Assembly: GCF_020906515.1 (NCBI RefSeq)
Contig: NC_085855.1
Coordinates: 806,001 to 870,000, forward strand
Length of the DNA stretch: 64,000 bases
Direction: 5' to 3'
DNA from: Vanrija pseudolonga
Taxonomy: Eukaryota; Basidiomycota; Tremellomycetes; Trichosporonales; Trichosporonaceae
Shown here: piece by piece, positions 41,190 through 52,870 of the stretch
Layout of the letters: every line of letters starts with the position of its first letter
How positions within the stretch are numbered: position 1 is the first letter of the stretch
The notes under the pieces: generated by a model
What the model saw: only the letters and a program-made list of their open reading frames with translations
Told to the model about the DNA's origin: nothing
Databases searched by the model: none
Translations under genes and position numbers: made by a program

Positions 41190-43539
41190 ATGGTCGACCC
41201 AGCCTTCTTCCTCAAGAAGAAGACCAGGCCAGGTGCATCCCGCACACCGAAGCCTCCTGCCGGGTCTGCGACTGCTGCTGGACCTTCAGCCCCTCGTCGG
41301 CCACCACCCCCTCGTCCTGGCGCGCCGCCGGGACGTCCTGCTGGCCCACCCAAGACTGACGCTGTCAAGGCAGAAGTCAAGGATGAGGCCAATCCAAACA
41401 TCACCGCCATCCCGATCTACTCGGCCGAGCCAGGCTCTGGTCTGCGCTACAACTTTATGCGACTCAACTCGACGCGCGACGTTGACCCGTCCAAGATTCC
41501 CGCTCCCATTCTTATGAACCGCAAGCAGCCTGGTCCCAAGCAGCCTCCTCAGTTTGCTACCGACGCAGAGGGCAAGATCATTGGCCGCTACGTGTACGAC
41601 GACCAGGGCAAGCCCGTTCTCGACGAAGACGGCAAGCCGGTCGTTGAGAAGAGGAACGAAATGGACATGTCGCTTGTTGGCACAGCCCCAGGCCAGTCTG
41701 GCAAGCGCCGCGGCAAGCGCAACATCAAGGAGGTGTTCCATCAAGACGTCGAGGTTATCAAACTCCGTCGCGAGGAGGCGCACCCTTGGGTCTTGGAAGC
41801 AAAGAATCCGTCGGGGGACAAGCCGGCTCTACCTGAGCACTGGGTGGGCCGCATGCGCGACGGCTTGACGCTACCCACCGTGCTTCTCGTCAACGACGGA
41901 CAGAATGCGAACTTTACAATGGTCCCGCTCGGAAGGGAGTATCAGTTTGAGCCCGAGCGCCCATTCAAGATCATGGATGCCGACCAGGCCAACAAATACG
42001 TGAGTGAACTGGCTGCGGCTCAACTAACAGGGCAGTACGAGATGCAGACCAAGTACAAAATCCACGACCGATGGGGTCAGCGACAGGAGGGCGCGGGTCC
42101 CTCGGGTTCGCCGGCTCCTGTCAAGGCTGAGGACATGCGCCGGCTCGAGGACCGCGCACAGCGTCTCGAGTGGAACATTATGAGCAACAAGGGCACCATT
42201 CCTCGTGCTCCTGTCAAGCGCGAGCGTTTCGACGACGACTACGTCCGCGAGCGCCGCAACATTGGCCGTGGCCTCGAGGGAACTGCAGACGAGGAACTTG
42301 ACTTTGATGTCAACGAGGAGTTCCAGGATGACGAAGACAGCAACACCTTCTACCACAACAAGGAGGAGGACGAGGAGAAGAAGCTGCAGGAGGTGGGTTA
42401 GGCGAGGTGGCCCGTGGCAATCGTTATTGACGCAGATCATAGGAGCGTCAAAAGCAGGAGTACCGTTGGGCAAACGCCAATGTTGGCGACCGTCCCCAGA
42501 TTGATGGGGATGATGACGACGACGACTTGTTTGGCGACAAGTTGACGTCCGAGGGCAAGCGTCTGAGGAAGATGATGCGCAAGCGTGCGCATGGTGAGGA
42601 CGAGGACTTGTATGAGAGCACGGACGAGTCGGTGAGTCTCTCTTCTTTGAGTGTTTGTGGCTTACGGTTCAGGATGACGACAGCGATAGCGAAGCCGAGA
42701 AGGAAAAGGAAAAGGACAAGGACAAGGCTCCTGGATCGGCCGAGCGCCCGAGTCGTGCTGGGTCGAGGGCGGGCTCGCGTGCTCCAGGAGAACGCGAGCG
42801 TTCGTCTGGATCGCCCAGCCGTCGCCTCCAGCCTCCCACGCCCGACCGCGCCGGCTCTGTCCCCTCTGGATCCGGAGCTGCCTACTTGGCGAAGCGTGCC
42901 GCGTCTCGTGGTGCCAGCCCTCGGCGCAGCAGAGCCGGGTCGCCTCTTGCTCGGGGCTCCTCTCCCGAAGGCGGACGCAGTGGCAGCCCGTTACCCAACG
43001 GCCGTGCCAACTCGCCTGGTGTGTCGTCGTCCCTCGCTCGCAGTGGCTCGCCTGCGCCTTCGCAGGCTGCTCGTGAAGGCACTCCCGGTGCCGCCGGCGC
43101 GCCCAAACCCAAGTCCAAGTCTGCCAAGCGCAAGGCCACGTCCGAGTCACCGTTGCGTGACACACCCACCAGCACGCCCGGTTCTTCAGCCCCGTCGAAG
43201 CGCAAGTCTGCCGAGGACAGCGCATCGCCAGGTGCGCCTGGAACGGACGGTGCTGGAAGCTCTGCGCCAAAGAAGAAGAAGAACCGCGGCGGGTCGTCGA
43301 CGCCAGTGCCCGAGGTCGTGCCGTTCCCCGGCATGATCGAAGCCGACAAGGTTCTCAAGTGGCTCCTGTCCCAGAAGGACCTGTCCAACATCCCTATGCC
43401 CTCTGCCATTGCGGCCTTCACCAAGCAGATCCAGATCAACACTGAGGAGAACAAGAAGCTCTTCTTAAGATACATCAGGCAATACACGGAGAACGGGGGC
43501 CAAGGGGCGCTTCGCGTCAAGTCCCAGTACCTCCCATAA
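41190..43539 (+). CDS. TFG1: Transcription initiation factor TFIIF subunit alpha (Tfg1/RAP74)
   Basis: Exons 41190-41999, 42036-42392, 42443-42631 and 42673-43539 give 740 residues. After a Pro/Ala-rich lead comes the dimerisation region: IYSAEPGSGLRYNFMRLNS, then RREEAHPWVLEAKN and GREYQFEPERPFKIM with KYKIHDRWGQ. An acidic region (DFDVNEEFQDDEDSN) and a Ser/Arg/Pro-rich low-complexity region with SGSP repeats follow. The C-terminal winged helix begins EADKVLKWLLSQKDLSNIP and ends LFLRYIRQYTENGG. TFIIF escorts Pol II to promoters. The first intron is 36 nt, stopless and a multiple of three, so an unspliced product would stay in frame. The ATG at 41190 is chosen since MVDPAFFLKKK starts the plausible protein. 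Confidence 0.87.
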
Positions 43540-43740
43540 ACCACACACATGTACCCAGTAGAGATTGCGGCGGGGATGATGTAGCTGCCGCTGGACACAT
43601 AGAGTAAAGCAGGTAGTGCAGTCGAGTTTCAAGTGCCTGTTAGTTGAGAAACAACGTGTGACTGCAACGCAACTAGCTATTATGCGATGAATGATACATC
43701 AAACTGCATGCCCGGGAGCCCCTATCACATGACAACGAGC

Positions 43741-44385
43741 TTAAGCCGAGGCGGCGGCAGCCTTGGGCTTGGCCGAGGTGCCCTCACGGAAACCGTTCTT
43801 GAAGCGACGGTTGACCGACTTGAGGTGGGCGGCACGGCCAGTGCCGGTGGTCTTTCTGCGCTTGGCCTTCTGGCCCCACTCGAACGAGCGGAGCTTGGCG
43901 GCGGGGTAACCACACTGAGCACAGGCTGGGGACGTTAGTGGGGTGTGCCGTACTAGCGGTCGACAGGAGGTGGTGTTGGTTCGGCGGTGGTGTTGGTTCG
44001 GCGGTGGGTGTTGAGGTAGACGTTGGCCGGAATGGGCGAAGTTCTGCTCAGACGCCAAAGGTTGTGAAAACCTTCCTCCAAAGCGCAAGCTGAATCGAAG
44101 TTCTCGAAAGTGCTTTCGTGCAGTGTGCGCTCGTCTTGCCGCCCAAGTCCTCGCTCCGGCTTGGCATGTCGACCTCGTCCACCACCATGTCCAGTCGCTC
44201 CGTCGACACCATTGCCTCCCGTCGACCTCGGCCTCAAAACTTACTGTGCTTCTGCTTGTGGAACGAGCGGTTGCCGCAGCGGCGGCAGAGGGTGTGCGAC
44301 TTCGAGTGACGCTTACCGCTGTGGCAAGTGTCAGAGGCATGGCCATCGACTGCTGGGTTGCAGCAACTCACAAAGAGGGAGTACC
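43741..44385 (-). CDS. RPL37: 60S ribosomal protein eL37 (first codons not located)
   Basis: Exons found: 44385-44372 (14 nt), 44318-44245 and 43925-43741. Spliced, they read [20 protein letters not shown], then [20 protein letters not shown], with the CxxC...CxxC zinc site. The C-terminus is [21 protein letters not shown]. The family starts MTKGTPSF or MGKGTPSF, so a first exon with only the first two or three codons must lie upstream on the minus strand; I could not find a matching ATG/donor in 44386-44900. The 14-nt exon is a true microexon. The intron before the last exon is long (319 nt) and carries a perfect 17-bp tandem duplication at about 43971-44004. Confidence 0.85.
43971..44004. 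repeat. 17-bp tandem duplication inside an eL37 intron
   Basis: The unit GGTGTTGGTTCGGCGGT (or a rotation of it) occurs twice head to tail in the long intron. Confidence 0.6.
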
Positions 44386-45978
44386 CTGTTAACGATCGGG
44401 AGCCAGACCAGGTCAGAGGACCTTCCGTCAGCTACTGATCCTTACGTGCCCGCGGCACTCTCGACGCCCATAATACTTGCCTTACCCCTGCGATGGTCAG
44501 CGCTGTTCAATGCAAGAGAAGGGGACGTTACCACTGGCCTGCTGCGGCGGCGGGCCAGCACGACTCCGAGGATCCTTCCTTTCGCTCCAACCATTTCTAG
44601 TTCTCATCGCGTCGGGTAGTCTGCGCTCGGCGTGCGTGCTGTCGTCGTCCGTCGCGGCGGTCGTGGTCCCCGTTGTGGCTGTACACACATTTTTGATGAT
44701 GTTTTCTTGACGAGTGGAATGAAGCACTGATGGACAAGTTGAACACCAAGGGCACACTGCGCGACGCAGGGAGGGGGCAGGCGACGAGCTGCTGCCGCCA
44801 GTGGTCGCCTGCACTCCAAGAACGCGAAATCTGGTCGACGGGAGTAAAATAGTTTCTGCCATCCTCGGCGTTACTGACGGGTATTTGTAAATCTAGGTGA
44901 CCGTGGGAAAGCATAACACTTGACTACCGTGGGATATTAAGACTCGCTTCTTTGTCGTTTGGGTGGTGGCCCTGAATCACTTCCATAATTAGATTCATTG
45001 CAGCAGGCGTCTCGAATGACAGTCGCGGTGCCGTTTGAAGGGGCAACCGCCAATTGACACACTGACAGGTCGCTCAGCAGCGCAAGATCTGCCCCGGCGA
45101 CGAGCCGCAACGAGCCAGCCAGCCCAACCAGCACCGCCACGTCCATAGCTTCCAGGCGCGCAGCCAAGCCCTGGTGGTGAGGCATGGCGTCGTACCGTTG
45201 GAAGTGCGTGTTGCGCTGAGGGTGCCCATTGACGTGCTGGCGTGTCGCAAAGCAAGTACTGGGTGCTCGTGTCGCGAGAAGCCAGCAGCAGTCATATGGG
45301 CGGCGACTCGCAGCTGTCTACATCACCAGCAGCAATCATCAGGCGACATGAAACTGGGCAATGCAGTGTACGACAGGGACAGCTGCGTCCTGAGTCGAGT
45401 GGCCGATCACACTGAGCCGAGCTCGACGACCACATCCAAGGAATCATATGGGCGCTGCGTGCTGCCGGCTGCCGGCTGCCCCTTTGAGACGTCGACTAGA
45501 TGTCGACTACGGCGTAGAACAGGGGGGGCACAAGGGCATGCCGACGTGCCCTTGGCAGTCAGTCTGTTGCAGACGGCGCACGGCAGACGGGCAGCGTTCG
45601 GTTGGGCACATGAAAGCACCCCCCTTTGTGCCCCGTGTTGCTAAAACGGGACCGAGTCAGAGGCACTCGTTACGCCTCGTGTCGTCATAACCTTAGCTTC
45701 CGCCAGCCAGCCAGCCAGCTAGCCAGCCAGCAACAGCAGATGGTGGCCATGCCCGCTTCCGCGACGCGAGTGTGTGCACTCGGCAGCAGCAGCATCCAAC
45801 AGTACGAGACGCCCGCCCACCTGGCACGCCATGCCGCCAGGTCATTGACGGGCCCCTTCGTGCTCGCTGGACTGCCTCTGACGTGCCCATAAAAGGAGGC
45901 CTGCTTGTTGTTGTTCCCATCCATCCACTCTCAACTCTTCCTCAACCCAACTCTACACCAAAACAAACAACAACAACA
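44386..45978. other. 1.6-kb intergenic region
   Basis: It should contain the first exon and promoter of eL37 (minus) and the promoter of the CipC-like gene (plus). The leader before 45979 is a CAA-rich run (AAACAAACAACAACAACA). No further gene is supported. Confidence 0.35.
45701..45731. repeat. CCAG microsatellite
   Basis: CCAGCCAGCCAGC units with one interruption; the complement of the unit found at 21.7 kb. Confidence 0.75.
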
Positions 45979-46552
45979 ATGGGTGAGTAGTCGTGGTTGT
46001 CGTCGTGCCTCGTCGCACGCACCGCGCTGGGTTGTCACCTCCGTCGGTGCCACCCACTTCCTTCCCAGGCTCTCACCACCATCTCACCTCACGCACTAAC
46101 CCATCCAGGCCTCCTCGACTTCTTCAACGAGAACCAGGTCAACCAGACCCTCAACGCCGACCCCAGCAACCCCGACCACCAGGGCCACCTCTCGCACGAG
46201 CTCATCGGGTGAGTTGGCGTCGGCGTCGGCGTCCCCTCTAGCCACCAGACTACCGCTGACACCCACGCCAGCGGCGCCGCTGCCTTTGCCGCTGCCCGCG
46301 CGTACGAGCAGAAGCAGGCCCGCGACGGTGCGCCCCCCAACGTGAGTGGTGCTGTTGTTGCGCTCAGTTACAGCCCCTAACACCCCCCCGCAGCACCAGC
46401 TCGCCAAGGAGCTCATCGCCGCCTTTGCCGGCGCCGAGGTCGACAAGCTCATCGAGACCAAGGGCCTCAACGCCCTCGACCGCGAGAAGGCCAAGCGCGC
46501 CGCCCAGCAGCAGGCTGAGCAGGCGCTCGCCCAGTCGGGCCAGTTCAACTAG
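45979..46552 (+). CDS. CipC-like stress/antibiotic-response protein (DUF3759)
   Basis: Exons 45979-45982, 46109-46208, 46272-46341 and 46394-46552 give 110 residues. MGLLDFFNENQVNQTLNADP, HLSHELIGGAAAFAAARAYE and HQLAKELIAAFAGAEVDKLI with ETKGLN form the DUF3759 pattern of CipC-like proteins, small fungal proteins often among the most abundant under stress; biochemical function is unknown. The first coding exon is only ATGG, with the intron starting at the fourth base of the coding sequence. Strong C-ending codon bias and a CAA-rich leader suggest high expression. Confidence 0.85.
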
Positions 46553-46950
46553 GCGACCTAGTTGGGTTTGTAGCGTAGCAGTCGTTTGTAGCAGCAAAAG
46601 GATGAAGATGAACGTGTGACAACGAAGGAAGGTGAGGCGGTTGCAGGTTGTGCATAGAGGACTGAGCTGCTGCCTGCGTTAGACGCCGAGTCAAGCAACG
46701 TCGCGGCAATGTTACAAGATGTAGACGAAACGGAGTGTCAACGAGATAACGTTTGCCGCTGCACATTGAATCAGTACGATCAGTCATATCAGCACACGTC
46801 GGCCAACACGGCGCTGCGGCGGACGCGACGACGCGACGCGATGATCAACTTGCCGCTCCATGCCGCCCCCCCGCCGTCCTATTAATACCCACGTCACCCC
46901 CCACGACACCTCCCAATCTACGCTGCATCTCTCTAACCCGATCGCATAGT
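46553..46950. other. Intergenic region between convergent genes
   Basis: About 400 bp shared by the 3' ends of the CipC-like and PheRS beta genes; no gene is seen. Confidence 0.35.
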
Positions 46951-49162
46951 TTACAACAAGGGCTCGACGTTGAGCTCGAGCACCGAGGCCGGGCGGGTGA
47001 GCTCAAACTTGCCCAGAACAGATGGGTGGAGGATACCCAGCGAGCCGAGCTTGATGTCGCGAGACGCGCCGGGGAGGGCCGCCTTGAGGGCGCCAGCAAC
47101 AGTGTTGAGCACGCCGCCCTCGGCCTTGGCGGGTGCGGCGTCAGGCTTGGGGCGGTAGAAGACGTTGGCGGCACGGCCGGGGAGGTAGGTCTCGTCCTCG
47201 GCCTCGGCAATGTAGTAGCCGTACGCGGCCTCGCTCTCTGCCCGCTCGATGAAGGGAACGGCGAGGATCTGCATGATGCGGTCCAGAAGACCGTGGACAA
47301 CCTCGAAGCCGGCCTTGCGGTCGAGGTAGACGGCACCGAGGTTGCGGAAGTTTTCAGAACCACGCTCCTGCTTGGGGTTCTGGATGGCAACGTCCGACAC
47401 CTCGAAGACCTTGAGGGGCAGGGGCAGAGCCTTGTTCTCACGGACAGTCTTGAGGAGACCGGGGATGAGCGACGTTCGGACAACCTGGAACTCGACCGAC
47501 TTGGGGTTGGCGAGCGAGATGGCGTAGTTGCCAGGGTCCTTGCGGTTAAGCCAGCCAAAGTTCTCGTCGTGCGAGCAGAGAATGTAGGGGAGCGCCTCGG
47601 TCCAGCCAGCCTGGGCACACTCCTTGCGGAGGATGTCACCGAGCTTGTTGATGGGGAGGGGCTTTCCGACCGTCGACGTCCGGGGAAGGGCAGTGGGGAG
47701 GTTGTTGTAGCCGTAAGCAATGGCCAGGTCCTCCATAATGTCACACTCGTGGAGAATGTCAGGGCGGGTGCAGGGCACGTCGACGTCGAGGACATCGGCG
47801 TCGGTGGCCGAGGGACGAGCCGAGAGCGACATGCGGGTCAAGAGCTTGGCCTGCTGCTCGCGCGTGAGGTCGAGGCCGGTGGCGGCGTTGATGTACGAGT
47901 GCGAGGCAGTCGTCTTGCGGGGCGCGACGCTGGGGGTGATGATGGTCTTGCCGTCGGGGAGGTGGACCTTGACGGGCTCAACCTGGAAGGGCACCTTGCA
48001 GTACTCGGAGAACATGGTGGCGACCATCATGATGACAATGTCGAGCTTGGTCTGGTCGGTGGCAGTGGTGTCGATGAAGATGTTCTTGGTCTTGCCAGGG
48101 ATGATCTTGGAGTCTGGAGATGAGGTCAGCAGTAGTTCACCCAACCACACGGCGGCACCTACGCTGCGAGTTGATGATGGGCGGCATGGACAGAACGCGG
48201 TCCTGCTTGTCGTAGATGATGGGGTATCCGGGTGCGTCACGGATGATGTGCAGGTACTTGCTCAGATGCCTGTCCTGGTCGTAGAGGGGCATCATCTCAG
48301 CAGCAGTGTAGACCGTGTCCTTGTTGAGCGGCGCGAACTTGATCTGGTGGGGGTCCTTGCACTGGTAGCTGGGGGGTGTTAGTTTGACTGCCGCCGAGGG
48401 CGCGGGGACTAGTCCCTCGCCCACAGTACCCACCGGAACGGGCCCTCGATCGTGTCCAGGTCGTGCGTGCCGATGGCGACAAAGCGGCGCTGGCGACAGA
48501 GGTTCTGGTGGAGCTTGTCCTGGAGGTCGATGAAGGACTCGTACTCGAGCTGGTTGAGGGGGCGAGCGAGGCGGAGGACGGCGCCGGCGAAGAGGGGGCG
48601 GAGGGGGGAGGTCGAGGGCTCGACGTAGGCCTCGATCAGCTGGGCGGGCTGAGCGAGCGTGTACGCCGGCGGCGCCTCCTTCTCGAGGAAAACGCGGAGC
48701 GCGCGGGCGAGGCCCTCGATGCAGAGCAGGTCGTAGCTGGGCAGCGTCAGCGAGGGATGCAGAGGGTACACCACAACGACCTACCGGTTGGCAGGGATCT
48801 CAATCTTGAGCTGAGGGGCAGCCGTCTCCTGGCCGGCCTTGCGCGCGGCCTCGACCTCCTCGGTCGTCTGTGTCGCGTCAGCAAGCTACACCGGCGGCAC
48901 CGTGCGCGCGCCGAGCCCCGCCCGCGCTCGAACAAACCCACGTCCTCGTCCAGCTCGATGCCAAAGTCGAAACAGAGCTCGTCAAACTCCTTGGTGGCTG
49001 CGGGTGTGAGCGGAGCTGCGTGCGCCAGACTGGTACAAGACAACTCACTGTACTCGCGCTCCAGGCGGCGGTAGAGGTCCGCCTTGTCGACGCTGATAGT
49101 CGGCTGCGGGGGTGTGAGTATGCATTGGGCAAGTGTCAGCAAGCGCCCCCGTCACTCACCAT
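46951..49162 (-). CDS. FRS1: Phenylalanyl-tRNA synthetase beta subunit, cytosolic
   Basis: Exons: 49162-49160, 49103-49049, 48997-48942, 48867-48785, 48736-48434, 48368-48163 and 48113-46951, giving 622 residues. The N-terminus [15 protein letters not shown] and the block [20 protein letters not shown] are eukaryotic PheRS beta; the editing-like region ([20 protein letters not shown]), the B5-type region ([20 protein letters not shown]) and the catalytic-like C-terminal part ([35 protein letters not shown]) follow. With the alpha subunit it charges tRNA-Phe. The first exon consists of the ATG alone, followed immediately by an intron. Confidence 0.93.
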
Positions 49163-49485
49163 ACTTCCGCGTCGCTTTTAAGTGTCTAGGTGGTGTAGAG
49201 TAGCTGGTCTATAGAGCCCGATGCAAGATGTCCTCGACGAGATCAAAGCCGCAGACATTTCAGTTGGACTCGAATTGGACGAGGTTGCAGGTGGTGGGTG
49301 AACGTGTCACGTGGTTGTGGCGGAGCCTTGCTGGGGTGAGATTCGACTCGGCTTCAGTAGTAGCGTCGACCGCGTTTCATCCCGGAGCCGCTGTCCGTCC
49401 GCAACGCACGTCATGCATATGATGGGAAAGACTGTGTAGTAATGGAAACATGCACGTTGGCTACATGAGTATGGGGATGACGGCC
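49163..49485. promoter_or_regulatory. Promoter side of PheRS beta
   Basis: About 320 bp between the FRS1 start and the stop of the PDI-like gene (both minus). No gene is seen. Confidence 0.35.
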
Positions 49486-50975
49486 TTAAAGCTCGTCGTG
49501 GACCGAGCGCTCCTCGTCCTCGGCGGCCTCCTCCGGCTCGGCAGCGGCGGCGTCAACCGGCGTGCCCTCGACGTCCTCAGTAGAAGCTGTCTTCTTGCTG
49601 ACAGTCTCGGGTTCCTCGACGGGAACAACAAGCTGCTCCTCCTCCTTGCCAGTGACATCCTCGGGCTCGGCAGGAGGCGCCTCCTCGACGGGAGTGCCCT
49701 CGTCAGCAGCCGCAGCCTCGGCAGCCTTCTTCGCTGCGAGCTTGGCCCGGCGCGCCTGGTCGCGGCGCTCGGCCTCATCGAGCTTGGCCTGGCGCTTGGC
49801 GCGGCGCTCCTTCTCAGCCTCGGCTTCGGCGGCAGCGTCGGCTGAGGCCTTGGCGGGCTCGCTGTCCTCAGACTTCTCAGCCTCCTCAGACTTGTCCGAC
49901 TTCTTTGCCTTCTTGCTCTCCTTGGGCTTCTCCTGAGCTGGTGGGGCATTGCCGTCAACGACCGACTCCAGCCACTCGAGAAGTGCGTTGAACTTTAGGG
50001 CGCCTGTGGTCAGTTCAGCGCGCCCGGTCCACACCCACCATCGTACTGGACCACCTTGGTCTTGCCAGTCTCTCCAGCCTCCCAGAAGACGACACGGGCA
50101 GTGTCACCCGAGTCGTTCGCGTCGTACACATCAACAGCAGACAAGACGCTGTGCTTGGGAGTGTCTCGGATGTAACCGAGAACGGCCTTGTTGTCGTCAG
50201 CCCAGTTGCGACGCGCCACACCGCCTCTTGTCTCACCTGGCTCTGGAGGCGGGCCGCGAGCACCTTCCACAGGAATGGAATCGACGGCGCCGAGGGGTGG
50301 ATTAGCAGAGCATGGGGCAGCGCCGGCTTCTGCAGTGTCGATCTATCAGCCAAGTGCCGCGGAATGCATTCGCCCGCCGAAACCCACCTCGACCAGGAAC
50401 TTGTCCAGAACCGAATCGACGTCGTCGGCGGTGGCCCGGAGTTTGCGGACGCGATCGGGGATCAGAAGCTTTGCGTACTCGATCAGGTCACCCCGCTGAC
50501 GTTGACCATTGTAGTCGCGCGGGGCACTCTTGTTCGCGCGGGGGAATACCTTGATGGTCGGGAATCCTTGGATGCCGAGCTCTCCGCACAGCCCCTTGTT
50601 CTGAGCCTGGTCACAGTCGACGTAGTAGAAGGGGATGAGGGGGGACAGAGAGGCAGCGGCGGCGGTGTATTCGGGCGCGAGATTCTTGCAGTGTCCACAC
50701 CTAGGAGGCTGTTAGTGCAAGAACGTGCTCGTCATCTTGTGACAACGTACCAAGGGGCAACGAAAGCCACCAACTAATCGCTTCATTAGCATCGCTCGAA
50801 TGAACGTGGGCGCGGGCGGGCGAGGCGCGTTACCAGGTACACTTACCGACGCGTGCTCTTTGGCCATGACTTTCTTGAAGGTCTTTGCGTCGAGCTCGAT
50901 GGCTGGCTCGCGGTACATGCCCGCTGCCACCAGCAGGGGTGCGGTGACCAGTGCCACTAGGGTGGTGAAGTGCAT
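49486..50975 (-). CDS. Protein disulfide isomerase-like protein with HDEL (Mpd1-like)
   Basis: Exons 50975-50847, 50773-50751, 50700-50388, 50329-50237, 50186-50039 and 50003-49486 give 407 residues. The signal peptide is MHFTTLVALVTAPLLVAAG. A single thioredoxin domain has the active site APWCGHCKNLAPEY, split by an intron inside the Trp codon, and the cis-Pro motif GFPTIKVF. A second domain without CxxC follows (VLGYIRDTPKHSVLSAVDV). A long charged Lys/Glu/Ala helix (about 110 residues) leads to HDEL, the ER retrieval signal. It should form or isomerise disulfides in the ER lumen. One CGHC plus HDEL matches Mpd1. Confidence 0.87.
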
Positions 50976-52870
50976 GTTGTTGGCCGAGACTATGAAGATG
51001 TTGTTGTTGTTGCTATTGACTTTGGAAAGTCAACCCCGCCAGCAAGCAGCAGCGTCGCGTCAGGCCGTCCGTCGTCAGTCAGCAGCCAGCCGAGCAGCGT
51101 GGACACTGGACGTGGAGGTGCGTGGAGGTCCGTGCCTGATTGTCTTATGTAATCAAAAGTGATCGAGACAAGTGGACCCGAGAGAATGGGATGTGGCTGC
51201 TTGGAGGATGATGCACTTCCCGCCTCTGGTCGCCAGCTAGGTGCTAGCTGGGTAGCTGGGTACCTGGTTGGTCGGATTTGGGAATGGGAGCAGACTTGGG
51301 CAAGCTGGGCAGGCCGGGGTGGGCAACTCGGTGGCGGCGGCGGCGGCGGCAACAGAGCAGCACCCATACGCACCCACACACGCACGCACGCACCGACCTC
51401 ACCGACTCGGGCGGGCGCTGACGAATGCGTGAAGAGGTGGGACCAGGGGGCCGAATTAGGCGCAACCCGTACCGCTCAGACGACGACGGCACAGAACGGC
51501 ATACACGGCATGCACGGCATGGCGTTTAGACACCTTGTACGCAGGCACACGCTGCTGCTACCTAACGGCCGCAACGCAACCAGTGCATTGCCCAGATGCA
51601 GCAGCAGCCAAGCCCCGCAGCCAGGCCGCACACTGCCGGCTCGGTGGGCCCGACCCGAACCTGACCTGACTTGAGCGAGGCAGTCAGCCGAGGACGAGGT
51701 GACCCAAGCCGAATGCTGCCAACGAATCAGCCGCTTCCCAAAGAGCGACATTCGTGGTGTGGCGACGGCGACTGACAAGGGACTGACGGGAAGGGGGGCA
51801 GAGGCCACAAAGGCCACTATCCACCCCCACCTGCGAGGTCATGCTGCATGTGCTGGTCCCCTCTTGCCTCGTTTGGTTGGTGGGTGCCGTGGATGGTTGT
51901 GTCGCCTCGGTCGGTGTGGTGGTGGTGGGGGGTCACGCAAGCCTTCGTATGTCTGTTGCGTTCCCCTTGCATCCATCACGCCGTCAGACAGCCCCCGTAC
52001 TCCCTCTGCCAGCCGCCGCGGCTCCACTCCACTCAGCCAGCCCAGCCCAGCACGCACACAGTCGCACACCCACACGCCCAACCATCACCGCTTGCATCAT
52101 TGTACGCACGCCTCTTGCAGACATTCCGATTTCATTCCAACACCGAAGCCGAACACCCCACCCACTTGCGTGCATAAACCTTGTGTGGCCCTGTAAATCT
52201 GCATCGAGGAGAGACAGAGAGGGCAGTGCAGTGCTGCAGCAACTGCGCGCGACCCACGACTACATTAAACGACACCCTGTGGCCTTGCTTCCCGGTTGGC
52301 TTGATCACTTGGTACTACTACTGTACTACTGCTGCACCCCCTCGCAACCCGATAATTCACCGCCCGCCGCCTTATCACCCTTTTGAACGCGAACAAGTGC
52401 GCGCACGCGGCCGCCCCGCTTAAGACCGTCCATCCCACGACTGGTAGTGTGGCCAGCCAAGCCATCAAATCTACCACCCTCCCCCCTAGCCCTGCCCTGG
52501 CCAGCCAGCCCAGCACCCGGCGCCGCCGCCGACCCGTTGCCTGAGCCTGCGCCGCCCACCGACCCGCTTAGCACCCACCGCCTGCCTGGCTTGCCTGCCT
52601 GCCCCCGCACCCCCCTAGAACACTCTGCCTGGTTCGACTCGTCGTCGCCCCGTTCTACCCCCTTATCCATCCATCCACCACTTGACTCAGCACGCATCCA
52701 TCCACCCACCCGACCCAGTCATCCCATCAACCCCCCCGTGTTACCCATATCTATTTCCTATAACAACACTCACACTTTACTCTCTGCTACTCCAACTCCC
52801 TCCTCGTTCCTTCCTCTACCACCACCACCAACACACCACCCACCACAACCCCCCAACACATCCACACACA
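50976..52870. other. 1.9-kb divergent intergenic region
   Basis: Long region between the PDI-like gene and the AN1-like gene. It has no coding frame with local codon bias. From about 52640 it is a C/A-rich, G-poor stretch (CCATCCATCCACC, CACCACCACCACC) typical of a long 5' leader. The size suggests an extensively regulated AN1-like gene. Confidence 0.4.

Noticed and set aside
46753-48123. 456-codon open frame on + across PheRS beta
   Set aside because: Antisense shadow of FRS1, which has clear family motifs.
51159-52386. Overlapping 171- and 181-codon frames upstream of the AN1-like gene
   Set aside because: Low-complexity composition without bias or homology; the region fits a leader/promoter.
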